64,000 bases of DNA, taken from positions 49,273,365-49,337,364 of the forward strand of contig OY294047.1 of assembly GCA_958510825.1 (NCBI GenBank). The letters are read 5' to 3'. Numbering within the stretch: position 1 is the stretch's first letter; each line of letters begins with the position of its first letter. This document shows, in pieces, positions 55,030 to 64,000 of this stretch. The notes beneath the pieces were generated by a model. The model did not search any database, had not been told where the DNA came from, and saw only the letters and a program-made list of their open reading frames with translations. The DNA is from Brachypterus glaber (taxonomy: Eukaryota > Arthropoda > Insecta > Coleoptera > Kateretidae). Position numbers and translations under genes: made by a program.

Positions 55030-55675
55030 ATGGACATGCTTTTTGTAAAAAATAAAGCGACTTCTATGTCTCTAAAAAGTAAAAAATAAAAAATACTTAA
55101 GTCGGTGCCAATTTCACAATTTACGTTTTAGAGACATAGAAGTAGGTTCATTTTTTTTGCGAAAAGTTTTTATTTTTTACTTTTTAGAGACTTGTAGATA
55201 TGTAAACTCATCTAAGCTAAATTATAGTTGTCCTTCCATCTCGGCAAGCTGCTGACGTCACAACGTACTGTTAGTGCGTTGTGACGTCATTATCTTAAAG
55301 ATAAATTTCTAAAAAATAAAAGTAATATTTTTATTTCAGCGCCTAAGAGTCCAACCAACCTTATTTTAAGCGAAATACTAAAGAAAATCTTGTTAAACTT
55401 TAAGCGTTAAGTAATAATCAAACAATGCCTTTTGGTAAAATCACAACATTTATCATTTGCGTTAAAATGATTAGATTTATCTTAATTATCCAGCTTACCC
55501 GGTATTATCCGAGCGTCAAATTAAAACGGGACCACCTTTTGAATGCCCTCTTTAAGTTGCAAAAAGTTTCATCAAATTCCGTTCATTCGTTCAAAGTTAT
55601 GCGGGAACAAACATAAAAAAAAAAACAAAGTCACACGTCGAATTGATAACGTCCTCCTTTTTTGGAAGTCGGTTA
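55030..55675 (-). repeat. ACCGACTTCC-type dispersed repeat, copy 3
   Basis: Same family as 11435-12052 and 44575-45390. Includes GTCGGTGCCAATTTCACA at one end, GTGCGTTGTGACGTCA inside, and TTTTTTGGAAGTCGGTTAAA at the other. An internal deletion relative to copy 2 removes the TCGGATAA-rich part. Confidence 0.6.
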
Positions 55676-55693
55676 AAAAGCAGCAGTGTTCCT

Positions 55694-56106
55694 AAATGGC
55701 GATTTCTCCTGTTAGATTAGACAGGGACAAAAGTTCTACCCAAAAAGGATAGAAGACATACATACACTCCCATTTCCACCCAACCAAACAAATTCTGTAT
55801 TTGTTCTTTGTTGAACAAATACAATATTTACTTGGCCGGGCGAAAAGTGTATCTATAATATTTTTATTAAAGAAATTACTGGCGCCATCTAAATTTTAGT
55901 AGAATTATCTTATTCTACAGATTCACATTAGCTATGTTCGTGCCGCTCAGTGCTACACTTTCCGGCCAACCAAATAAATACTGTATTTGTTGTATGAAAA
56001 AAAAATACAGTATTTATTTGTTTGGCTGAAAAGTGTAGCACAAATGAGATGAGAAATTGGGTAGACGTCTTTTGTTTTATAATTCTAGTTGTAGAGAGCT
56101 CCATTG
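55694..56106 (-). repeat. Double-hairpin element, copy 2
   Basis: Inverted copy of 33048-33466 with both hairpins retained (55830s and 55950-56040). The two copies are 22 kb apart in opposite orientation. Confidence 0.75.
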
Positions 56107-56504
56107 TAAAAATTTTATATAAATATGTTGGTAAAGGAATTATCCTTAATACAGCAAAATTTATCTCGGCATTTATTTTATTCTACAGAATGATACGTAC
56201 TTATCTGTTTCGATCATTTTCTTAGATTCTTAAGATGGACTATTTATTTTTCTTCCGAATTGGATTTATTATCTTCTGTATGCTTTTCAATTTCTGTCTA
56301 AAATGGTTTGTTTTCACTAGAAAAGTTCCCTGTCACACTTGGGAATAAGATATGTGTTGCATCGCATGGGGTAGTAAACTCGGCATTTTTATTTATGTGT
56401 AGGTCTATGGAAACTATAAATTTCCATCCCTGGAGCCTAAAGGGTTCAAATTTTTACCATGAATTATTATTATAGTTCGGCAGGTATTTTTTATATATAA
56501 TATT

Positions 56505-56765
56505 ACATTACATTACATTTTTGTTTAACCTCGTACTATTCTACTTAATTAAGCATCCCCTAAGTCCAGGACTTGTTTGGGCTAGTAGTAGAGGGAACCA
56601 CCGGCGTTAATTGACTTCCGAACCAATTTATAGGGAGTGTCCGCTTCACTTACGCCTTCGCAAAATTTCAATTATTAATTAACTGAAAAAGGCAAATCGG
56701 CGCCGGTTCACGCTATTTGGGTAGTAAGTTCGTCAAGTACGACGCGGCTGTCCACTACACCAATC
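56505..56765 (-). mobile_element. tRNA-derived SINE, copy 2
   Basis: The body matches 11115-11300. It ends on the minus strand in GTACGAGGTTAAACAAAAAT and a (GTAAT)n tail at about 56521-56500. The head contains TTGGTGTAGTGGACAGC, a plausible box A, but differs from the head of copy 1. The pentamer tail suggests mobilisation by a CR1/Jockey-group LINE. Confidence 0.7.
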
Positions 56766-57011
56766 CTCCCATAAATTTAGGGGCTCTCTTAGGGGTTTGT
56801 GGGGAGCTAATGTGATTTAAACGTGTGCATTTCGTTTTCTTTGTCGTATTTTCTAAACAAAATGTATCTGAGGGTTTTAAGGATTGCTAAAAAAAAAGGA
56901 AAATACTTAAGTATATCTTAGGTATACAGATAAAAAGAATAATATTTAGAATTTGATTAATATATTTTCATTTACGAAAGATTCCTCCCGCTCCTTCGAG
57001 ATAGATATTTA

Positions 57012-57851
57012 TTATAACCAGTACCCGGAATATTTCCAGTTGTAGTCCAGTCTTCAGGTCAATAAAAGAGGCTTTACCTGGAAATAATTCAGTTTTGATT
57101 TTCGGTTTATTGGGTAGGGTTAATGGCTGCAAATAAAAAAAAATTTTGCGACGTTGAACTCGATTTGGAACTGTTATTTTTTTAATGTGTTTTTCACAAA
57201 AAAAAAACGGATTTCTAAAATATCTCTTGAACGTTACACTATACGTTTTTAGATTTTAATTTTTTTTTTGTTAAAAAACCAAAATTGTCCTTTATCGTCG
57301 GTTAGGCATGCCCCTTAGAACATTTTGGGTGAAAATTAAAAATATCTATCTGGCACTTTCTTTTTAATTTACGTAAAAATTAAATTTTTTTAATAATTCG
57401 CACATTTGTACCCCATTATCTCGAGTAAACCGATTTTCGATTGAATTGTATTAAGCATAAAAAAACCTTCCTAACCAAGTCATAAAGAAAAATCTAAAAC
57501 CCTACAGTGTAACGTTTAAGGCGGAGCCGTGAATTAGGTATAAGTCATACAAAAAAAATACATGACACAAAAAATGTTGAAGATTTGGTCCTCTTTATTT
57601 TAATATCAAACATTTTTTGTCCTAGGATGCACCGATCTTGAGATATTTTAAAAAGTACGTTTTTAGTGACAAATACATTAAAAAATGACAGTTTCAAATC
57701 GAGTTCAATGTCGCAAAATTATTTATTTGCGGCCTTAAACCCTACCCGATAAACCAAAAGTCTAAACTCCCTGAATTATTTCCAGGTAAAGCCTCTTTTA
57801 TTAACTTGAAGACGAATATAACTGGAAATACGCCGGGTACTGATTATAACA
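57012..57851. mobile_element. Long-inverted-repeat MITE
   Basis: About 190-bp arms: left TAACCAGTACCCGGAATATT through GATTTGGAACTG, right CAGTTTCAAATCGAGTTCAA through GGTACTGATTATAAC. 840 bp with an AT-rich centre and no ORF. The arms keep ATTTCCAGGTAAAGCCTCTT-type words almost intact. Confidence 0.75.
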
Positions 57852-57924
57852 GATTCTTAAATTTAAATATAACTATAAAATCACTGCTTTTTGGAAAACT
57901 AATGATTGACAGTTTTGTAAATAG

Positions 57925-58790
57925 TTATTTTCCTAACAAGTGCGGAAAGTGGTACTTTTCCGCACGCGACTGCAGTTGATCGAACGAAGCGCAGCGGAGT
58001 TCGGTTAAGCAGTCAAGTGCGGAAATACACTTTCCGCAAGAGTTAGGAACAAAATTTTTTCTACAAGCGTGAGGAAAATTAAGCAAATATTTTAATAACG
58101 AGGTAGGTATTTATGTTAACAAACTAAATACTACAAATTATTATTTTTCATTATTTACAATATTTATAAATATGCAAAATATGCTAGAAAGACTTCCTCT
58201 TTTAAACTCTTGACGCCTTTTTCTTGACACTAGCTTGTAAACACCTGGTATTATTTTTTATACTATCTTTGGACTTTTCAGGCAACAAATCCAAATTTCT
58301 TGCTGCTTTCAAAATAGACTCTGGTATCTCATCATCGGAGGAATCCATTTCTACTTTTATGTGAACTTTCAAAAATAAACTGCTACGACGCTAATCTGAC
58401 TTTGATACTGGCTTTGACATTTGTTTGTATACTTTGGTTGCTATGAAAACATTCTAAAAGTGTATGCGTGGCCTACGTTGATTAGAGTTAATGAATTAAC
58501 ATCACTGACATTTATGGTTTGGATAAAATTTTAAGAAAATCAATTGTTATTTAAAAGTAGGACTTTCATGCGTTATTATTTAAATATAAAATATGCATAT
58601 TACTCTGCATAAATTTAAAATATTGCAATAACTAGTTAATTTGGAACATTTTTACTTTTCCGCACTAGTGCGGAAAAGCAATGCGGAAAAGTACTTTTCC
58701 GCACTAGTGCGGAAAAGTGACACTTTGCACACGTAAATGCGTGCGGAAAAGTGCACTTTTTGGCACGCTTGTAGAAAATTTCCTTTTCTA
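57925..58790. mobile_element. Palindrome-ended element with recombinase-like remnant
   Basis: Left cluster 57935-58050 and right cluster 58640-58755 consist of palindromes such as TTTTCCGCACTAGTGCGGAA. Inside these, ATTTTTTCTACAAGCGTG at 58055-58073 and its complement at 58763-58785 form short inverted ends. The remnant ORF at 58202-58348 lies between them. The layout suggests a non-autonomous element of one unusual family. Confidence 0.55.
58202..58348 (-). pseudogene. Small ORF resembling tyrosine-recombinase ends
   Basis: 48 codons starting MDSSDDEIPESILKAARNLD, then LLPEKSKDSI. An acidic start followed by LLPEKSK is, from memory, typical of the N-terminus of insect Crypton-like tyrosine recombinases, and the tail DSIKNNTRCLQASVKKKA could be the extreme C-terminus joined by a large deletion. 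It could also be a host-derived fragment. Not catalytic in either case. Confidence 0.4.
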
Positions 58791-59329
58791 TCTCTTACGA
58801 AGAGCATAATAAAAAAACCTTTTCTCTTAAATTGAAAAGTACATTTAACCCGGACCGGACTAAATAAATGTTCCGGGGGACACATTCCGTTTGCAGATAT
58901 TCCGGGGGAGATATTTACCGGAAATCGCCAAGGGACCGCTAAACTAAGATCGGTGCACCGTCTTGAGAGCGAGGGGTGGTTTTGGCACTGCATTTCCATC
59001 GCCAGAGGGCGACGAAATGGACTTTGCTCGTTTATTAAGATATCTTTGGTCATTTCAAGGAGGTAACAAGAACGAAAATATTTCGAAAAACAAAAAAGAA
59101 TAAATCAAGTTTTAACTATTTTAAAATACAGTACTGTATTTGAAAATAGTTAATACACGAGTTAAAAATTAAATTTTCTCATACACCTTTTTTAAAATTT
59201 TAAATAAAAATTTATAATTTAGCAAAAACCTATGACAAAAAGATTTAGTTTTCTTAATACGCAATTAAAATACCAACAAGTGTTTCTGTGAAGGTGTTGG
59301 ATAATAGTATATTTCTAACCTAATAAGAA
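58791..59329. other. Intron 7 stretch, nothing recognised
   Basis: About 58850-59000 is moderately GC-rich (CCGGGGGA repeated twice). The 133-residue minus open frame at 58652-59053 crosses the palindromes and is not supported. Confidence 0.4.
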
Positions 59330-60045
59330 AATGAAACATTTCCAACTCGAGAGATGCTCTTTGGCCGAGGCGTACCCTAGGCCAAATTAGCATCTCGAAA
59401 GTTGAAAATGTCATTTTCTTATGTGGTTAGAACGAAATTTTACTCACAAGCATAAATAAATAACACATTACCTCGTAAAATTCGCCATTTTAAATGATCT
59501 ACAGAAATTTTGCAGATTTCTAATTTCAATTAAATAATAGTTTAAATAAGTGGCTCGTTGTTATTTTCTATTATTAATCTCGGTATGAACCATATAATAT
59601 ATAATTAAATATTATTTTTTATTGTTTTTCGTAGAAATAAACAAAAAAGTTAGGTTATTTTATTCGCAAACCACAGCTGTTTACAGACAAGGCGAACGTT
59701 TGGCCATCTATGAGGTATAACCAAAAGCCAAAAAACAGGTTAGATATAAATTCATATCTAACCTAGGTTAAAAAAGAAAAGCTGTTTTAACTTTTAAATA
59801 AACAGACAAAAATGATTTTGCAACTTTTTATAATGCATATAAATAACGTTTTTCTGTATGCTTGTGAATAAAATATTTTTTCCCATACACAAACTAAAAT
59901 CCAACTATTTATTATTAACAGCAATATTAGTGCTAGTTAAATTAATAACAATTAGGCCAAGTTTAATTATTGACAATTTTGAAATAGCAACAGCATTTGG
60001 TTTAGAGATTGTTCGAGTGCAGAAATGCACTCGAACAATTTCGTA
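59330..60045. repeat. Second palindrome-ended unit
   Basis: Left: an about 100-bp imperfect palindrome centred near 59390 (AAAATGAAACATTTCCAACT and its complement, centre GGCCGAGGCGTACCCTAGGCC). Then TTTTACTCACAAGCATAAAT at 59448 faces its complement near 59855-59876. A perfect 14-bp hairpin, ATTGTTCGAGTGCA, with a GAAA loop lies at 60008-60039. A related palindrome half is at 37430-37480. Confidence 0.5.
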
Positions 60046-62007
60046 AAGCAAAATAATTTTGATATGCCAGACCAAAATTATCTGATAATTCAAATGGAAT
60101 GTTCAACAATTATGTCACCGCAATTAAAAAAAAAATAATTCTGGTTTAAGAATTTAAAAAGAGACGTCACTTTTTACTTTATCCTAAAGGATAAAAAGCT
60201 CTTACACGATTAAAAACTAGAGATGTGGCAACAAATATCCAATACTGGTGTACAATTTTTACAGTAGTTTATAAATTTTGTATATTTTATGCCATTTTTA
60301 CATATTTTCCAAACATTTTACATATTTTGTGCGAATTTACCATATTTTATGCACCTACGCCAATATTACATATCGTCTATAAAACGTAAGTATTTTCTGT
60401 AAAAATTAGGTATAAAAAATAACATATAAAAATTAAAAACTACAAACTTGGCAATACTGATTAGGTTTTATAGTGTACACTACCGTTCTTAGTTTCTGTC
60501 AAGTATTATTCTTGGTCATTCTAACGTCACGCTGACCAGCACATATTTAACTGTTATTGCATTATAGGGCCCTTACGATAGGGGAAGTTTGAACAATGAG
60601 GCATATGTATTCCAAGTATCGAACTGCGCCGTAGCTTTAAATTACTTTCTTTATCAAGGAATGCAATAGCGATAATAAGTTTTGGTTAAAGTAAGTGCAG
60701 ATCCAAGTAATCCACACAAGTATTGACAGGCCAAGAAAATATTCGGTCCAAGTTTATTACTAGGTTGTTTTTCACGCCGTTCTCATATGTGGTCATATGC
60801 GACGTTGCTGCATTATGAGTAAACAAACAGATGTAACTTCTCACCCTGTATTGTTATTAGGCTTGGCAAAAGTCATTCTGACATAAATTTACATAAAACG
60901 TATATAAAGATCGTTTTATTATTTTGAGCATCCTAAAAAGAATGTGAACTCAAAATATTAAGAATGAATTGGAATGAAAATATAATTATGCTATTGATAT
61001 AAAAGAAAAATTAAAGAAGTCTTAATCAATTGTAGCATTTAAGTTTTAGGGTAGGATCACCGGTTTTAGCCACTGCACCGGTTTTAGCCAGTCAGAGTAG
61101 TTTTTTGGGTATAGCTAAGAAATAGGAGACTTTAAATCAAAATTATCGTTTAAATCCAATTTAAATGATAAAAGTTGGGACAACAAATATGTTAAATAAG
61201 TTTTAACTGTAGCGAAACGAATACAGCGCCTATTTAAAATTTTGATTTTGAAAAAAATTTAATTTCTTATGACTTTTTTTAAGAAACCGCCAGAAAAATA
61301 ATTTTAAATATCTAATTCAGGTAAAATTAAATTCGTAAAACATTTATATCAAGTTAAAGGTTCAGGTCAAAAATGTTAAACTTCTCTCACTTGGTAAATA
61401 ATATACTATTACACACTTGTCACTTCTCAAATTGTTTTCTAGTAAATTTCATTAAAATATGTAATAAAAATATGAATTTCTAAGCTTATATTGGATAAAA
61501 CTTTGTATGTCACACGTGACTAATTTAAAATTGCAATTTCTAAGATTAACCCACTCCACCTCCAGCCGCAAAAAAACACCGCTGGATGGAATGACCCTAT
61601 ATCATCAACCGAAAACAAAAAGCAAGGTTATGTATAAAAAGTTTGGCAGCGATCTTTGATATCGGCAAAATTCAAAAACCTATTTTAGGCCGTTATTTAT
61701 TTCATAAATGCTGAAGTGTCAGTACTTTTGTGGATTACTTGGGTGCAGATTAACAGTGAAAAGGGTCCATTAGGGAAAACGGAATTGCATTTAATGCCAT
61801 CGTTTCTTTTCATTATCCTTAAACCGAAATATGTTTAGGTTTTTCTAGGATTTACCACGGAAAAATTATTTATAAAAGGATCCTACACCGGAACAAGATT
61901 TTTTGGCTCACGTTCAAATCATACATAAGAATTATTGCAAAAGCGGTTATTGCAATAATAATCTCAAAAAGATTGATTCATATTTTAATTGTTGTTTCTT
62001 AAGGCAA
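60046..62007. other. Intron 7 stretch, no gene seen
   Basis: AT-rich. Structures noted: an inverted pair AAGTAATCCACACAAGTATT (60703) and its complement (61718-61742), and a direct repeat CACCGGTTTTAGCCA at 61060-61095. No TIMELESS-like exon was found. Confidence 0.4.
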
Positions 62008-62258
62008 GCCAATAACTCTTCTCTCTAGAATAGGCATTTCATTTCTAAAAACTGACAAAACCGTAGCCAACATATACATTTGTCTGTCCTACTCACACAG
62101 CTTTGTTCTAACAGAGACAACAATAACAGTTACTGTTAACTGTTATTGTTCAGGCCTGAATATACCTACTATTTGTTTACAAACAAACCGAGATGTTGGC
62201 GATACTTTATATTAACGGTATGCGTATTCTAGAGAGAAGAGTTATTAGTTCGTTGAAG
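62008..62258. mobile_element. MITE with about 29-bp inverted ends, copy 2
   Basis: Same element as 19255-19515; right end AGAAGAGTTATTAGTTCGTT intact, left end diverged in the outermost 8 bases. Includes a TAACAGTTACTGTTAACTGT imperfect palindrome. Confidence 0.75.
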
Positions 62259-62359
62259 CAAGCATTCTATAGTTAAAATAGGTATTTGGAAAAAGGTAAT
62301 TAATTATCACTGTTTCTTAATCTTAATGCGTACATTCTAATATTTTAAACAAGACCAGC

Positions 62360-63060
62360 TGAACAGTTGCAAGCACCTTGTCACAACATCGGCACTAGGC
62401 TCTAATTTAAAACGTTATGAAATAGTAAGTTGTGTAAATAGGCAACCATTAATACACCTGCGTGTTGCATAATTTATTAAAGTTTGAAAGTCTGTATCTC
62501 CAAAACGTTATATTCTAGCAAAAACTGTATAAAACATTTTTTGTAGGGATTGAAAAGAGCTTTCATTTGAAATAAATTTTTTGGAAATCGGTTTATAAAT
62601 GAGTTATGCTAAAAAACGTTTTACTGCTTTAATCGCTAATATCTCGAAAACAATGTAATATTGTTTATAACATTTTTTGAGTAATTAAAAAAATCTTTGA
62701 TATAGCTAAATTAATAAAATACAATAATAATTAACATAATTATAACCAAAAAAACGATAAAAATGGGAGTTTTACCCAATTTTTACCCCCTGACCCCCAA
62801 TTGTTTACCTCCAAAATCTAAGCAGTTCTTCGAAATATGATATGATATCGATATCTTTTTTAGAAATGGAGTTATTGAGTTTACAGACAGACAGACGGAC
62901 GCACATTTTTTTACCGATTTCGACTCAGAATGGTCTAAAACGTCGAGAAATATAAAAAAACATGGCCATAGATTTTGACTTTTCAGCGAAGATTTCAATA
63001 CATCGGCAATACATCCGCACTCTGAGTAGTACTAAGTGCCGCTGTAAAAAATACTTAATC
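62360..63060 (-). repeat. ATCGGCAC-ended repeat, copy 2
   Basis: Minus-strand copy facing copy 3 at 63107. It includes the GACAGACAGACGGACG tract (a complement of GTCT/GTCC repeats), the ATATCTCGAAAAC words and, at its distal end, AACAGTTGCAAGCACC. Confidence 0.7.
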
Positions 63061-63106
63061 TAAGGAAACTGTTGTGTAGAGTAATTTAAGATCCTTTTAC
63101 TTTTTA

Positions 63107-63785
63107 CATCGGCACTTAGTGCTACTAAGAGTGCCGATGTATTGAAATCTTCGCCGAAAAGTCAAAATCTTTGACCACGTTTTTTTCACATTTCTCGACG
63201 TTTTAGACCATTCTGAGTCGAAATCTGTAAAAAAAAAAATTGCGTCCGTCTGTCTAACTCCATTTCTACATGAGATATCGACTTGTTGTTTTTTGCATAT
63301 TGTTTTTTATCGTATTCCGAAGAGATGATTAGATTTTGGGGGTAAACGATTGGGGGTAAGGGGGTAAAAATAGGGTAAAACTCCTATTTTTAGCGTTTTT
63401 TGTTTATAATTAAGGCAATTATTATTGTATTTGGATAATTTAGCACTTATATAAAAGATAATTTTAAAGTGGTCAAAAAATGTTATAAACAACGTTTTCC
63501 TAAAACGCATTGTCTTCGAGATGTTGGCGTGTAAAGCAGTAAAAGTTTTTTTTAGCATATCTCACATATTTATAACCCGATATCAAAAAATTATATTTTA
63601 AATAAAAGCTCTTTTTCAGCCCTATAAAAAATATATTATGCAGTTTTTTGCTGGAATATAATGTTTTAAAGATACAGAATTTAAAATCAAACAAAACACC
63701 TACTTTGAAATTTGCAAACTAGATGGCTCTAGTGTACAATAGTGCCGATGTTTTGACAGGGTGCTTGCAACGTTTCATCTAGTTC
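63107..63785 (+). repeat. ATCGGCAC-ended repeat, copy 3
   Basis: Starts with the ACATCGGCAC hairpin at 63107-63141 and ends CAACGTTTCATCTAG. Very similar to 29492-30075 but with an extra AT-rich internal part. The region 63786-64000 to the window edge has no recognised feature. Confidence 0.75.
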
Positions 63786-64000
63786 TTACTAGAATTGTTT
63801 GTCATTATCTGGAGCTCGTTTAGATGCATTAATCATTGCAGTTTGTGAAAAAAAATACGCTTAAATTGGTTTCCTTGAAATAAACATTTTGATAAATTGT
63901 TTATGAGCGACAAAGGATAAAGTAGATATAGGAGTTGACAAAAGTACTTAGCAGTTTTAAGATTATTTTTTAATGATGCCTTATCTTATAGCTCTTAAAA

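Noticed and set aside
58652..59053. 133-residue minus open frame
   Set aside because: It runs through the TTTTCCGCACTAGTGCGG palindromes, giving a repeated peptide; no family resemblance.
61050..61900. A third pogo-like element starting GGTAGGATCACCGG
   Set aside because: The candidate right end near 61870 does not align as an inverted repeat and no TA-bounded unit can be drawn.
1..64000. CRISPR array, operon or phage-like system
   Set aside because: Introns, splice sites and repeat content are those of an animal genome; the tandem arrays seen are microsatellites or minisatellites without spacer structure.

Overview
This window looks like insect nuclear DNA, probably from a beetle (a weak inference). 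It is very AT-rich, has long introns with canonical GT/AG splice sites, and is packed with CR1/Jockey-group LINE, Penelope, P-like, pogo-like and MITE remnants. No bacterial-type operons, rRNA genes, functional tRNA genes or CRISPR arrays were seen.

Host genes. (1) The plus strand from 9935 to beyond the right edge carries the 5' half of timeout, the insect orthologue of human TIMELESS (replication-fork protection). Seven exons (9935-10188, 13664-13844, 35847-35972, 45825-46084, 48859-49053, 50002-50184, 53887-54299) join in frame into 537 residues. The C-terminal half must lie to the right of 64000. (2) Inside the 22 kb intron 2, on the minus strand, is a complete five-exon cathepsin B-like cysteine protease gene (20865 down to 16784, 337 aa). 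Its catalytic residues are intact, but the occluding loop is shortened and has no His-His pair.

Layout. 1-9430: nested repeats, including a pogo-like element (3143-4432) and an apparently intact two-ORF LINE (about 5238-9281) inserted inside an older repeat, ending about 650 bp before the timeout start codon. 9600-9934: probable timeout promoter and 5' UTR. 10189-13663 (intron 1): palindromic repeats, a tRNA-derived SINE and fold-back elements. 13845-35846 (intron 2): the cathepsin gene, a long hexamer microsatellite, a head-to-head Penelope pair, pogo-like and TTAA-flanked MITEs, and several hairpin elements. 35973-45824 (intron 3): two inverted MITEs with perfect 8-bp target duplications, a P-like element with a THAP remnant, and an I-type LINE fragment. 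46085-53886: exons 4-7 with short introns. Two inverted copies of one 700-bp repeat sit 54 and 69 bp outside exons 5 and 6. 54300-64000: the start of intron 7, with SINE, fold-back and palindrome-ended elements, one of which keeps a small tyrosine-recombinase-like ORF remnant.

The most notable observations are the inverted pair around exons 5-6 (a possible circular-RNA cassette), the P-like element, a recurring class of CpG-bearing palindromes at element ends, and repeated hammerhead-ribozyme-like cores. All homology statements rest on reading the sequence and on recalled family motifs. No database search was run.
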